DNA of 64,000 bases, taken from the NCBI GenBank assembly GCA_947452965.1, contig CANGEW010000002.1, positions 143,527-207,526 on the forward strand, written 5' to 3'. Both the position numbers and the translations under genes were made by a program. Of this stretch, positions 10,037 through 19,056 are shown one piece after another; the first letter of the stretch is position 1; every line of letters starts with the position of its first letter. The notes beneath the pieces were generated by a model, which saw only the letters and a list, made by a program, of their open reading frames with translations, did not search any database and had not been told where the DNA came from. This DNA is from Chitinophagaceae bacterium (GTDB taxonomy: Bacteria; Bacteroidota; Bacteroidia; Chitinophagales; Chitinophagaceae).

Positions 10037-10786
10037 ATGTCAGTAAAAATTAATCCAAAGACAAGTAAATGGATGGATGTCGCAGTTTCAATCGCTGCAG
10101 CTATTGTGATTTTTGGTGCCCTTCAAAAGATTCTTCACACACCAATTGCAGATCTTTTCTTAAAAATCGGTTTGTATACTGAAGCAGCTATATTCTTATT
10201 ATACGGTATTTTATATATTACTTCACCATTAGAAGATGATCATGGTCATGCGGCTGCTGATGCTTCAAGTCCTTTAGCGTCTATGGATAAAATGATGAAA
10301 GAGGCTGATATTACTCCAGCTAATTTGAAAAAATTAAGTGAAAGTTTCCAAAAATTAGGTACTTCTGTAGCTGGTATAGCGGACGTTAGTGATGTAGTGA
10401 AATCAACTAGTGATTTTGGTGCAAAAACAAAAGAAGCTACTGTTGCTTTAGGAAATATGTCTGCTGCATTTGCAAGTAGTGCTACTACTATGGGTAGTTT
10501 TAACAATGCTGCAGAAAGCGCAAAAGGCTTTCATGAGCAAGTACAAGTATTAACTAAGAACCTAGGGGCATTGAATACTATTTACGATTTGGAATTAAAA
10601 GAAAGCAACAACCATTTGAAAGCATTGAATAATTTCTATGGAAAATTAGCTGAAGCTAGTAATGCTATGACCAGTAGTGTTGCTGATGCTACAAAGGTTA
10701 AAGAGCAAATTTCAGCTTTGGCTGGTAATTTAAGCAAGTTGAATGCAGTATATGGCAACATGTTGACTGCAATGCAAGGAAGATAA
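10037..10786 (+). CDS. gldL: Gliding motility / T9SS inner-membrane motor protein GldL (PorL-like)
   Basis: GldL and GldM form the proton-driven rotary motor that powers type IX secretion and gliding. Two N-terminal transmembrane helices are visible: MDVAVSIAAAIVIFGALQKI (~residues 13-32) and a second at ~38-60 containing LYTEAAIFLLYGIL. The conserved Glu inside TM2 (GLYTEAAIF) is the residue class linked to proton flow in this family. The cytoplasmic C-terminal part (~residues 75-249) is Ala/Ser-rich and helical, likely coiled. It lies 131 bases after gldK and 65 before gldM. Confidence 0.94.
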   Translation: MSVKINPKTSKWMDVAVSIAAAIVIFGALQKILHTPIADLFLKIGLYTEAAIFLLYGILYITSPLEDDHGHAAADASSPLASMDKMMKEADITPANLKKLSESFQKLGTSVAGIADVSDVVKSTSDFGAKTKEATVALGNMSAAFASSATTMGSFNNAAESAKGFHEQVQVLTKNLGALNTIYDLELKESNNHLKALNNFYGKLAEASNAMTSSVADATKVKEQISALAGNLSKLNAVYGNMLTAMQGR

Positions 10787-10851
10787 TTTCTTATTGCACA
10801 ATAAAAATAATTCCAAACAATATTTATCAAAATAATTAATACTAAATAGTT

Positions 10852-12399
10852 ATGGCTTTACCTAAAGAGCCCAGGCAGAAGATGATTAACCTGATGTACT
10901 TGGTGTTAACAGCATTGTTAGCACTGAATGTATCCTCAGAAATCCTAAACGCCTTTAAGGTGGTAGATAAAAGTTTGCAGACTTCAAATACTAATATTGC
11001 TACTGCAAATAACACATTATATACTTCATTAGAAGCAAAATTGAAAGATCCAATGACTGCTGAGAAAGCAAAACCATGGAACGACAAAGCTATGGTTGCA
11101 AAAAAGCTTTCTACAGAAATGGATGCTTACATCAATCAATTAAAACAAGATTTAAAAACAGAAGCTGGTGAACATGAAGTTGAGGTGGATGGTCAAATGG
11201 TCAAACAATTCAAAGAAGATGATTTAGAAGCAGCTACTCGACTTTTTGGAAATGGTGAAGGTGGAAAAAATAAAGGTCCTGAGTTTAAAGCAAAACTTCA
11301 AGAATTTAGAGAAGCGATGCTTGGAATTGACCCTTCTATTGCAAAAGAATTTGAGAGTACTTTTCCGGTTGATGATATGAATAAAGCCAAAATCATTGGT
11401 CAGGATGGAAAAGAGAAAGATTTTACTACTGCATATTTTCACATGACTCCAACAGTTGCGGCGCTTACTTTATTGAGTAAATTCCAAAACAATGTGAAAA
11501 ATGCAGAAAACCAAGTTGTTACTTATTGTCATAATCAAGTTGGTGCTGTAAAAGTTGTGTATGATCAATTTGCTGCATTAGTTGGACAAAGTTCAAACTA
11601 TGTGATGCCAGGTGAAGAAATTGAAATCAATGCTGGAGTAGGCGCATATAGTAAGGCAGCACAACCACAAATTTCAATTGGTGGTGCATCTCGTCCAATA
11701 GAAGCAGATGGTAGAGCAACCTATAAGTTTAATGCATCTGGATCAGGTGCAAAATCAGTTCCAGTGAATGTTACGTATGTTAAGCCCGACGGAACAAAGG
11801 AAACCAAAACTTTCGAGGTAAAATATACGGTAGGAACTCCAGGTGGTGCTTCAGTTGCGCCAGATAAAATGAATGTATTTTACATTGGTGTGGATAATCC
11901 TATTACAATTGGATCTCCTACAGGTTGGGATAAAACAACCGTATCCATGACAAATGGAACTATAAGCGGACAAGGGTCTGCAAGAGTTGTTAAGCCAGCC
12001 AATGCTCCAGGTCAAAAAGCTGTGATTACAGTGATGGCCGATAAAAAGCCAAGTTCTTTTGAATTTAGGTTGAAAAGAATACCTGATCCTGTATTTAAAG
12101 TTGGTTCTGGAAGAGCTAGAGTACCTTCAGTTGAATTCAAAGGTCAAACAAATTGCAGAGCAGAATTAGAGAATTTTGATTTTGAATTACGCTATACAAT
12201 TATTGGTGCAACTGTTTATTTTTCTGGAGCCGGTTTCCCAAATGTTAAGCAAGTTCAAATCAACAGCAGTAGTTTAGCGCCATTGGCTTCATTAATGAGT
12301 CAAGCAGGCCCTGGAACTTCAGTTACTTTTGATAATATCAAAGTACAAGGACCAGACGGACAAAGAACAATAGATGGAAAATCTATTACTTTATACTAA
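10852..12399 (+). CDS. gldM: Gliding motility / T9SS protein GldM (PorM-like)
   Basis: This is the periplasm-spanning shaft of the T9SS motor. One N-terminal transmembrane helix (KMINLMYLVLTALLALNVS, ~residues 10-28) matches the invariant start of GldM proteins. A helical domain (~30-230) and Ig-like periplasmic domains (~230-515) follow, with the family segments PDKMNVFYIGVDNPITI and FRLKRIPDP. The length of 515 residues is normal. The gene sits in the canonical order between gldL and gldN. Confidence 0.96.
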   Translation: MALPKEPRQKMINLMYLVLTALLALNVSSEILNAFKVVDKSLQTSNTNIATANNTLYTSLEAKLKDPMTAEKAKPWNDKAMVAKKLSTEMDAYINQLKQDLKTEAGEHEVEVDGQMVKQFKEDDLEAATRLFGNGEGGKNKGPEFKAKLQEFREAMLGIDPSIAKEFESTFPVDDMNKAKIIGQDGKEKDFTTAYFHMTPTVAALTLLSKFQNNVKNAENQVVTYCHNQVGAVKVVYDQFAALVGQSSNYVMPGEEIEINAGVGAYSKAAQPQISIGGASRPIEADGRATYKFNASGSGAKSVPVNVTYVKPDGTKETKTFEVKYTVGTPGGASVAPDKMNVFYIGVDNPITIGSPTGWDKTTVSMTNGTISGQGSARVVKPANAPGQKAVITVMADKKPSSFEFRLKRIPDPVFKVGSGRARVPSVEFKGQTNCRAELENFDFELRYTIIGATVYFSGAGFPNVKQVQINSSSLAPLASLMSQAGPGTSVTFDNIKVQGPDGQRTIDGKSITLY

Positions 12400-12462
12400 C
12401 AAAACCATCAGGATAAATATATTTTTATCTTTCGATAATAACGTATAAGTAAATAAAAACAC

Positions 12463-13497
12463 ATGAAATTCAGTAATTGCAAGTATCTATTTTTGATTTT
12501 TTCTTTTCTAGTTTGCACTAATGTTGTATTTGCTCAAAAAGCAAAAAAATCAACCAAAAGAACTACAAAAGCCAAAACAAAAACCAATGTTCAGACAAGT
12601 ATGCCAACAGCTGACACTACTGTAAATGTAGTGCCTCCTCCTGCTGTAGTAGACACACCTGTAACAGCTAAAAGTCCTGCTAATGACAGTATTCCTGTTA
12701 AAGTAGTCAAAAAATCATTAAGACTCGATGCCGCAGTTGACAATAGTTTGCAATCAGATAAGGCTCCACTAGCATATGAACACTTAAGATTTGATGATGC
12801 TCTTTATCGTCAAAAGCTAATGAGAGAGATTGATTGTAGGGAAAAAGTAAATCACACTTTCATGTATAAAGCTGATGAGGATAATGGTAATCAGCAGTTT
12901 ATTTCCATTTTATTGAAAGCTATTGCTGATAGTACTGTCACTGCTTTTTCTGACGAACGATTTACTACACCCATGACTAAGGCGGAAGTTGCTAAGAATG
13001 TTGCTGGTGAAGAAATGGAAATCAAGCATTATGACAGTTTAGGGCAGGTTGATGGAGTTACAAAAAAACGTAATGATATCAATTTGGATTCCTTTTACAG
13101 ATTTCACATAAAAGAAGAAGTTGTTTTCGATAAAGAAAGTTCAAGATTATTTTGGAGAATCATTGGAATTGCACCTGTTAAAAATATTATAACCTCTGGT
13201 GGGGTTGATTTGGGACCCTCTGAATTATTTTGGGTGTATTATCCAGACATGAGGCCAATCTTCTCAAAATATGAGGTGTACAATGGTAAAAATTTCTCAA
13301 ATAGGATGACATGGGATGAACTCTTTGAAAGCAGAATGTTTTCAGGAAGAATTATCAAAACCTCTTATGAAAATCCAAATGATGCTTTGATCGTTAATTA
13401 TCCTGGATATAAGGAAAATCCACTTCTCCAATTGTTTGAAGGCGAGCAAGTGAAAGAAAGAATACACGACTACGAACAAGATGTTTGGGCGTATTAA
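12463..13497 (+). CDS. gldN: Gliding motility / T9SS protein GldN (PorN-like)
   Basis: A periplasmic partner of GldK in the T9SS ring. A signal peptide (residues 1-25, ending NVVFAQ) is followed by a low-complexity Lys/Thr/Pro linker (~26-85) and the conserved domain from DDALYRQKLMREIDCREKVN onward. The conserved GIAPV, LFWVYYPDMRPIFSKYEVYN and NRMTWDELFESRMFSG segments are all present. It is last gene of the operon and is followed 26 bases later by a strong terminator. Confidence 0.95.
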   Translation: MKFSNCKYLFLIFSFLVCTNVVFAQKAKKSTKRTTKAKTKTNVQTSMPTADTTVNVVPPPAVVDTPVTAKSPANDSIPVKVVKKSLRLDAAVDNSLQSDKAPLAYEHLRFDDALYRQKLMREIDCREKVNHTFMYKADEDNGNQQFISILLKAIADSTVTAFSDERFTTPMTKAEVAKNVAGEEMEIKHYDSLGQVDGVTKKRNDINLDSFYRFHIKEEVVFDKESSRLFWRIIGIAPVKNIITSGGVDLGPSELFWVYYPDMRPIFSKYEVYNGKNFSNRMTWDELFESRMFSGRIIKTSYENPNDALIVNYPGYKENPLLQLFEGEQVKERIHDYEQDVWAY

Positions 13498-13522
13498 TCA
13501 TCTTTACAACTTATAAAATTAA

Positions 13523-13550
13523 GGGAGCAGTCATAAACTGCTCCTTTTTT
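13523..13550 (+). terminator. Intrinsic terminator after gldN
   Basis: GGAGCAGT (13524-13531) and ACTGCTCC (13537-13544) form a perfect 8-bp stem around a 5-base loop. A run of six T follows. It closes the gldKLMN transcript before the rpsP promoter. Confidence 0.9.
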
Positions 13551-13577
13551 ATTTTATCATAATATGATTGCTATTTT

Positions 13578-13608
13578 TTGGTAAATATTTTACAAAGTAT
13601 TATCTTTG
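13578..13608 (+). promoter_or_regulatory. rpsP promoter (-33 TTG, -7 TATCTTTG)
   Basis: TATCTTTG at 13601-13608 is a perfect TAnnTTTG, and TTG at 13578-13580 lies 20 bases upstream, the normal Bacteroidota spacing. This is one of the two best promoters in the window and lies between the gldN terminator and rpsP. Confidence 0.7.
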
Positions 13609-13667
13609 TTCTCCTTTTTTAAAAGGATAAACCCTATTGTTCACAACCAAGAAAATTTCTATTTTTT

Positions 13668-14159
13668 ATGGCTGTTAAAATGAGACTTCAAAGACATGGT
13701 TCAAAAAAGAGACCATTCTATTTCATTGTTATCGCAGATGCACGTAGTCCTCGCGATGGTAAATTCATTCAAAAACTAGGTACTTACAATCCTTTAACGG
13801 TTCCTGCAACCATTCAGGTAGATCGTCAAAAAGCGTTGGATTGGCTTCAGAAAGGTGCTCAACCCACCGATACTGTTCGTCGTATCCTTTCTTTTAAAGG
13901 AGTTTTGTATCTAAAGCACTTGCTTCGTGGAGTTAGCTTAGGCTTATTTGACGAATCTGCTGCAATGGAAAAGTTTACTAAATGGAACGCTGAACATGAT
14001 GCACAAGTTGCAAAACGTCAAAGCACCAATAGAAAAGCACGTTTGGATCGCAGTGTACCTGTAGTAAAGAAAGTAGAAGCTCCAATCACAGAAGCTGAGG
14101 TTTCTGCAGATGCGGATGCTCCTACTGAATCAACAGAAGAAGCTAAAACAGAAGAATAA
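13668..14159 (+). CDS. rpsP: 30S ribosomal protein bS16
   Basis: A small-subunit ribosomal protein. The N-terminal ~80 residues are canonical bS16: [40 protein letters not shown], and the [19 protein letters not shown] segment. The remaining ~80 residues are a charged, Ala/Glu/Lys-rich tail ending in an acidic run. Long bS16 tails like this are usual in Bacteroidota. It stands as a single-gene unit between two terminators, with its own strong promoter; it is not followed here by rimM/trmD. Confidence 0.97.
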   Translation: MAVKMRLQRHGSKKRPFYFIVIADARSPRDGKFIQKLGTYNPLTVPATIQVDRQKALDWLQKGAQPTDTVRRILSFKGVLYLKHLLRGVSLGLFDESAAMEKFTKWNAEHDAQVAKRQSTNRKARLDRSVPVVKKVEAPITEAEVSADADAPTESTEEAKTEE

Positions 14160-14182
14160 TATCTCTGTACCATTAACTCTTT

Positions 14183-14211
14183 AAGCCGTCTTGTTAAAAG
14201 ACGGCTTTTTT
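14183..14211 (+). terminator. Intrinsic terminator after rpsP
   Basis: AAGCCGTCTT (14183-14192) pairs perfectly with AAGACGGCTT (14198-14207) around GTTAA and runs into a T tract ending at 14211. Confidence 0.92.
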
Positions 14212-14233
14212 GTTTAATTTATCAAAATCATGA

Positions 14234-14263
14234 TTGAATATTAAACAAGCTATCTTATTTTTG
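14234..14263 (+). promoter_or_regulatory. nuo operon promoter (-33 TTG, -7 TATTTTTG)
   Basis: TTG at 14234-14236 and TATTTTTG at 14256-14263 are separated by 19 bases, an ideal Bacteroidota promoter. The TTG could be misread as the nuoA start codon, but a transcript from this promoter would begin near 14270. The first usable start is therefore the ATG at 14288. Confidence 0.7.
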
Positions 14264-14287
14264 CAAGGCAAAATTATTCAACCAAAT

Positions 14288-14680
14288 ATGCCCATTTCTC
14301 TACTTCAGGCACAAGTCAATTCAGCTTCCAATTATCTGCCTATTGTTATCCAAATTCTATTCGCATTGGGACTTGTATTTACTATCATTTGGGGATCAAA
14401 TTTATTGGGACCTAAGAGAGTAACTTCCGACAAACTACAAAATTTTGAAAGCGGTATTGAAATAAAAGGAAACGCCAGGCAACCGATGGCAATTAAATAT
14501 TTTTTGATTGCGATTTTATTTGTGTTGTTTGATGTGGAAGTTATTTTCTTTTATCCTTATGCCGTAAACTTTCGCGATTTAGGTTGGGATGGTTTTATTG
14601 CAGTTATATTATTTGTTGCATCCTTCTTAGCAGGATTTATTTATATTTTTAAGAAAGGTGCCATGAAGTGGGAAGAATAA
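14288..14680 (+). CDS. nuoA: NADH-quinone oxidoreductase subunit A
   Basis: A membrane-arm subunit of respiratory complex I. Three transmembrane helices are visible, together with the conserved NFESGIEIKGNARQP loop (the NuoA 'YE.G..p.g.a...f' region) and ALFVLFDVEVIFFYP-like helix (FVLFDVEVIFFYPYA) with its buried acidic residues. The ATG at 14288 gives 130 residues, the usual size. An open frame back to TTG at 14234 overlaps the promoter and is rejected. First gene of the nuoA-N operon. Confidence 0.93.
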   Translation: MPISLLQAQVNSASNYLPIVIQILFALGLVFTIIWGSNLLGPKRVTSDKLQNFESGIEIKGNARQPMAIKYFLIAILFVLFDVEVIFFYPYAVNFRDLGWDGFIAVILFVASFLAGFIYIFKKGAMKWEE

Positions 14681-14727
14681 GAATTTATTAATAATCATTG
14701 AGCAATAACATAAACAAAGAACAAAAC

Positions 14728-15291
14728 ATGTCTCGTCCAGTACAATATAATAATACAGTAAAATTTCAGGGGATACCTGAAGGATATATGGGCGAGGGAT
14801 TTATGGCTACCAATTTTGAAAAAGTAGTTAGTCTTGCTCGAAAAAACTCTATTTGGCCTTTACCATTTGCAACTAGCTGCTGCGGTATTGAATTCATGGC
14901 TACCATGGCGAGTCACTATGATTTAGCGCGTTTCGGTTCAGAACGTGTAGGTTTTTCTCCAAGACAATGTGATTTATTAATGGTAATGGGAACCATTGCA
15001 AAAAAAATGGGGCCCGTATTAAAGCAAGTATATCTTCAAATGGCTGAACCTCGTTGGGTAATTGCTGTTGGTGCTTGTGCCAGTAGTGGAGGAATTTTTG
15101 ATACGTATTCCGTTTTACAAGGAATAGACCAGGTAATACCTGTAGATGTATATGTGCCTGGTTGTCCTCCCAGACCAGAAGCAATTTTAGACGGCTTTAT
15201 GAAAATACAGGAATTAGTGAATGCTGAAGGGCTTAGAAGAAGACATAGTGATCAATACAAGGAGTTGTTGGGGAGTTATGGAATTCAGTAG
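14728..15291 (+). CDS. nuoB: NADH-quinone oxidoreductase subunit B
   Basis: It carries the terminal [4Fe-4S] cluster N2 that passes electrons to quinone. Cluster ligands are visible in TSCCGIEFMA, VGACASSGG and VPGCPPRPEA. The start at ATG 14728 (MSRPVQYNN) gives 187 residues. A TTG at 14698 would add ten polar residues and is less likely. nuoA ends 47 bases upstream and nuoC begins 64 bases downstream, across an AT-rich palindrome. Confidence 0.96.
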   Translation: MSRPVQYNNTVKFQGIPEGYMGEGFMATNFEKVVSLARKNSIWPLPFATSCCGIEFMATMASHYDLARFGSERVGFSPRQCDLLMVMGTIAKKMGPVLKQVYLQMAEPRWVIAVGACASSGGIFDTYSVLQGIDQVIPVDVYVPGCPPRPEAILDGFMKIQELVNAEGLRRRHSDQYKELLGSYGIQ

Positions 15292-15313
15292 CAGAGAATA
15301 AAACTATTAAATC

Positions 15314-15350
15314 AAAATTCAAAACATTTTGAATTTTACATTTTGAATTA
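15314..15350. repeat. AT-rich palindrome between nuoB and nuoC
   Basis: AAAATTCAAAA (15314-15324) and TTTTGAATTTT (15327-15337) are perfect 11-base inverted arms with a 2-base spacer, followed by a third half-copy TTTTGAATTA (15341-15350). The same unit (TTTTGAATT and its complement) recurs in other nuo spacers and around the four-helix-bundle gene. Confidence 0.7.
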
Positions 15351-15355
15351 ATAAA

Positions 15356-15859
15356 ATGTTGACAAACGAAATCATAAAAAAAAAATTAACTGAAAAATTT
15401 GGTAATCAAATTACTGATTGGCAAGAGCCTTACGGCATGCTTACTTTTACGGCACCTAAAGAATTGAATTTGAAAGTAATGCAATATCTGTATGATGAGG
15501 AAGAGTTGAAGTTTACTTTTTTAACCGATTTACAAGCCGTTCACTATCCTGATAATAACGGGGCAGAGCTTGCGGTAGTGTATCATATGCATAACTGGAA
15601 AGAGAATGTTCGCATTCGGTTTAAGGTATTTACAGATATTCAGCAACCAGACGTATTTAGTGCAACGGCATTGTTTCAGTCAGCGAACTTTATGGAAAGA
15701 GAGACCTATGATTTTTATGGTGTAAATTTTGTGGGACATCCTAATTTGAAAAGGATATTGAATGTGGATGAAATGGATTACTTTCCAATGAGAAAAGAAT
15801 TTCCATTAGAAGATCAAACAAGAATCGATAAAGATGACGAGATGTTTGGAAGGGGATAA
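15356..15859 (+). CDS. nuoC: NADH-quinone oxidoreductase subunit C
   Basis: The 30-kDa peripheral-arm subunit of complex I. The signature region reads FMERETYDFYGVNFVGHPNL followed by KRILNVDEMDYFPMRKEFPL, matching the 'ER...D..Gi.f.gHp.L.Rill' family pattern. 167 residues, standing alone rather than fused to NuoD as in enterobacteria. Confidence 0.95.
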   Translation: MLTNEIIKKKLTEKFGNQITDWQEPYGMLTFTAPKELNLKVMQYLYDEEELKFTFLTDLQAVHYPDNNGAELAVVYHMHNWKENVRIRFKVFTDIQQPDVFSATALFQSANFMERETYDFYGVNFVGHPNLKRILNVDEMDYFPMRKEFPLEDQTRIDKDDEMFGRG

Positions 15860-15892
15860 AAAATTAATGATAATAATAGATTACAAATAAAG

Positions 15893-17122
15893 ATGAGCGA
15901 TCACATATTATTGCCTGAGGGAAGTATTGAAAAACAAACAACAACGTTGAATTTGGGGCCTACCCATCCTGCAACACATGGAGTTTTTCAAAACATTTTG
16001 GAGTTGGATGGCGAGCGCATCATGAAAGCCACTTCTACAGTAGGCTATATTCACAGAGCCTTTGAAAAAATTGCAGAGAGAAGACCATTATATCAAATCA
16101 CGCCACTTACTGACAGACTTAATTATTGTTCATCTCCCATCAACAATATGGGCTGGCATCTTACTTGTGAAAAGTTATTAGGTGTAACTACTCCCAAGCG
16201 TGTTGATTATTTACGGGTTATCATCATGGAGTTGGCAAGGATTTCAGATCATTTGATTTGTAATTCTATTGTAGGGGTAGATAGTGGTGCCTATTCGGGC
16301 TTTTTATATGTAATGCAATTCAGGGAGTTGATTTATGAAATATATGAAGAGGTTTGTGGATCCAGACTAACGACTAACATTGGACGAATAGGAGGGTTTG
16401 AAAGAAACTTTACCAACGCTGCGTTTGAGAAGTTAGAAAAGTTCTTAGATGAAAAAAGCGGTTATCCGGCACAGTTAAAAGAATTTGAAAATCTTTTTAC
16501 TCGTAATAGAATTTTCATGGAACGTACCATTGGTTGCGGGCCGATCTCTGCTGAACGCGCGATGAATTATGGGTTTACAGGACCTAATCTTCGTGCAGCT
16601 GGTGTGGATTATGATGTAAGAGTACACTCTCCTTACAGCAGCTATCAGGATTTTGATTTCACAGTTCCAGTAGGTACTACAGGAGATTGTTATGATCGTT
16701 TTTTGGTGCGTAATGAAGAAATGTGGCAAAGCTTACACATTATCAAACAAGCCTATCAAAAGGTGCAAGAATTTAAAGGAGCGGATGCAGATATTTATCA
16801 TGCGGATGTTCCGGCATATTATCTTCCAGAAAAGAAAGATGTTTATACTAAAATGGAAGCATTGATTTACCATTTCAAGATTATCATGGGTGAATCAACC
16901 ATGCCAGCAGGCGAAGTATATCATTCTGTTGAAGGGGCAAATGGAGAATTAGGCTTCTATCTTATTAGTGATGGAGGGCGAACACCTTACAGGTTGCATT
17001 TCCGTCGTCCTTGTTTTATTTATTATCAGGCTTATCCTGAATTAATTAAGGATGGAATGCTGAGTGATGCGGTGATAACTATGAGTAGTTTGAATTTGAT
17101 AGCTGGTGAATTAGATGCGTAG
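15893..17122 (+). CDS. nuoD: NADH-quinone oxidoreductase subunit D
   Basis: The 49-kDa subunit, forming the quinone-binding cavity with NuoB. Diagnostic segments: NLGPTHPATHGVFQ near the N-terminus (quinone-site His), GYIHRAFEKIAE, ARISDHLICNS, and the C-terminal GGRTPYRLHFRRPCF. 409 residues, full length. Located 33 bases after nuoC in standard order. Confidence 0.97.
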   Translation: MSDHILLPEGSIEKQTTTLNLGPTHPATHGVFQNILELDGERIMKATSTVGYIHRAFEKIAERRPLYQITPLTDRLNYCSSPINNMGWHLTCEKLLGVTTPKRVDYLRVIIMELARISDHLICNSIVGVDSGAYSGFLYVMQFRELIYEIYEEVCGSRLTTNIGRIGGFERNFTNAAFEKLEKFLDEKSGYPAQLKEFENLFTRNRIFMERTIGCGPISAERAMNYGFTGPNLRAAGVDYDVRVHSPYSSYQDFDFTVPVGTTGDCYDRFLVRNEEMWQSLHIIKQAYQKVQEFKGADADIYHADVPAYYLPEKKDVYTKMEALIYHFKIIMGESTMPAGEVYHSVEGANGELGFYLISDGGRTPYRLHFRRPCFIYYQAYPELIKDGMLSDAVITMSSLNLIAGELDA

Positions 17123-17125
17123 TGA

Positions 17126-17182
17126 AAAGTAGAAAATGAACTACTTTAATTTTTGAGTTTTAATTTTTTGAATTATTCAAAA
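17126..17182. repeat. AT-rich inverted repeats between nuoD and nuoE
   Basis: AAAGTAG (17126-17132) pairs with CTACTTT (17141-17147). Further along, TTTTGAAT (17166-17173) pairs with ATTCAAAA (17175-17182), reaching into the nuoE ATG. The units resemble those at 15314-15350 and around the four-helix-bundle gene. Confidence 0.6.
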
Positions 17183-17673
17183 TGATACAGTTTAACAATA
17201 CAGATTTGGCTAAGGTGCAAGAAATGATTTCTCGCTATCCCGAGGGGAAACAAAAGAGTGCATTGTTGCCAGTGCTTCACTTGGCTCAAGTGACCTTTGG
17301 AGGCTGGTTAGACGTGCCAGTGATGGATTATGTGGCATCCTTATTAAAGATTGAACCAATAGAAGTGTATGAAGTAGCCAGTTTTTACAGCATGTTTAAT
17401 TTAAAACCTGTTGGCAAACATGTTTTTGAAGTATGTCAAACGGGCCCATGCATGTTGAATGGTAGTGATCAAATTATAGATTATATAAAACAAAAATTAA
17501 ACATCGGGGTTGGACAAACAACAGCTGATGGAATGTTTACGTTAAAAACTGTTGAATGTTTGGGGGCATGCGGATATGCACCGATGATGCAGTTTGGGAA
17601 AACTTATAGAGAGCATTTAACCAAAGATAAAGTGGACGCGATTATTGAAGAGTGCAGAGCAAAAGCGAATTAA
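17182..17673 (+). CDS. nuoE: NADH-quinone oxidoreductase subunit E
   Basis: The 24-kDa [2Fe-2S] (N1a) subunit of the NADH-input module. Ligand cysteines are in VCQTGPCMLNG and ECLGACGYAPMM. The N-terminal helical region (ALLPVLHLAQ...) and YEVASFYSMFNLKPVGKH are typical. 163 residues. The stop lies 4 bases before the nuoF ATG, suggesting translational coupling. Confidence 0.96.
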   Translation: MIQFNNTDLAKVQEMISRYPEGKQKSALLPVLHLAQVTFGGWLDVPVMDYVASLLKIEPIEVYEVASFYSMFNLKPVGKHVFEVCQTGPCMLNGSDQIIDYIKQKLNIGVGQTTADGMFTLKTVECLGACGYAPMMQFGKTYREHLTKDKVDAIIEECRAKAN

Positions 17674-17677
17674 TATC

Positions 17678-19027
17678 ATGGCAAGAAAATTATTATTAGA
17701 AAAAGCACATGTTGAAGGGATCAGACACTATGATGTGTATCGTCGTGAAGGCGGATACCGTAGTGTAGAAAAGGCATTAAAAATGCAGCCAAACGATATT
17801 GTTGAGGAAGTTAAGAAAAGCGGATTAAGAGGTCGTGGTGGTGCAGGGTTCCCTACGGGCATGAAATGGAGTTTCCTTGCAAAGCCAGATGGTGTACCTC
17901 GTTATTTGGTTTGTAATGCAGATGAAAGTGAGCCAGGTACGTTTAAGGATAGATATTTAATGGAGTTTATACCTCATATCTTGATTGAGGGAATGATCGT
18001 GTCATCGTATGCGTTAGGTAGCAATACCAGTTATATTTATATAAGAGGAGAATACGATTGGGTTACAGATATTTTAGATCAAGCCATCAAAGAAGCGAAT
18101 GAAAATGGGTGGTTGGGAAAAAATATCCAAGGAAGTGGTTTTGATTGTCAAATTCATGTGCAACGCGGAGCCGGTGCATATATATGTGGTGAAGAAACTG
18201 CTTTGTTGGAATCATTGGAAGGAAAGAGAGGTAATCCAAGAATTAAACCTCCTTTTCCAGCAGTGAAAGGATTATGGGGTTGTCCGACTGTGGTAAATAA
18301 TGTGGAAACATTGGCAGCGGTAGTTCCAATTATGAATGAAGGCGGAGAGGCTTATGCAAGTATAGGAGTTGGCAGATCAACAGGAACTAAGTTAATATCT
18401 GCTTGTGGAAATATAAACAAACCGGGCATTTATGAAATTGATATGACTATTTCTGTGGAAGAGTTTATCTACAGTGATGAATATTGTGGTGGTATTCCGA
18501 ATGGCAAAAAATTAAAAGCTTGTATTCCGGGAGGATCTTCTGTTCCTATTTTGCCCGCTAATTTACTACTCACTACAGCGAAAGGTGAAAAAAGACTGAT
18601 GAACTATGAGAGCTTGAGTGATGGAGGTTTTGCTACCGGAAGTATGATGGGTTCTGGCGGGTTTATTGTGTTGGATGAAGATCAATGTATTGTTCGTCAC
18701 ACATATTCTTTGGCCAGATTTTACCGTCATGAAAGTTGTGGACAATGTAGTCCATGCAGAGAAGGAACAGGCTGGATGGAAAAAATATTATTGAACATTG
18801 AAAACGGTAAAGGTAGTTTAAGCGATATTGATTTGTTATGGGATATTCAAAGAAAGATTGAGGGGAATACCATTTGTCCTTTAGGCGATGCTGCAGCTTG
18901 GCCTGTGGCTGCTGCGATTAGGCATTTCCGTGATGAATTTGAATGGCATGTGAATAATCCCGAAAAATGCTTAACCGAAAATTATGGCTTGCGTCATTAT
19001 GCAGATCCCATTCATGTTCCGGTTTAA
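17678..19027 (+). CDS. nuoF: NADH-quinone oxidoreductase subunit F
   Basis: It binds NADH, FMN and the N3 [4Fe-4S] cluster. The FMN/NADH motif GLRGRGGAGFPTGMKW and CNADESEPGTFKDR are present. So is the cluster region ESCGQCSPCREGTGW, with a fourth Cys in NTICPLGDAAAWP. The ATG at 17678 gives 449 residues. An upstream alternative (17645) would overlap nuoE and is not needed. A four-helix-bundle gene, not nuoG, follows. Confidence 0.96.
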   Translation: MARKLLLEKAHVEGIRHYDVYRREGGYRSVEKALKMQPNDIVEEVKKSGLRGRGGAGFPTGMKWSFLAKPDGVPRYLVCNADESEPGTFKDRYLMEFIPHILIEGMIVSSYALGSNTSYIYIRGEYDWVTDILDQAIKEANENGWLGKNIQGSGFDCQIHVQRGAGAYICGEETALLESLEGKRGNPRIKPPFPAVKGLWGCPTVVNNVETLAAVVPIMNEGGEAYASIGVGRSTGTKLISACGNINKPGIYEIDMTISVEEFIYSDEYCGGIPNGKKLKACIPGGSSVPILPANLLLTTAKGEKRLMNYESLSDGGFATGSMMGSGGFIVLDEDQCIVRHTYSLARFYRHESCGQCSPCREGTGWMEKILLNIENGKGSLSDIDLLWDIQRKIEGNTICPLGDAAAWPVAAAIRHFRDEFEWHVNNPEKCLTENYGLRHYADPIHVPV

Positions 19028-19056
19028 GTAAAAATTAAAAAGTAAAAAGTAAAACA
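19028..19056. repeat. Left AT-rich arm flanking the four-helix-bundle gene
   Basis: Directly after the nuoF stop come tandem 7-base units AAAAATT-AAAAAGT-AAAAAGT, ending at the TTG start of the small gene. The complementary type of unit (CTTTTTGAATT) follows the gene at 19482-19510, so the gene sits between imperfect inverted arms. Confidence 0.6.
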
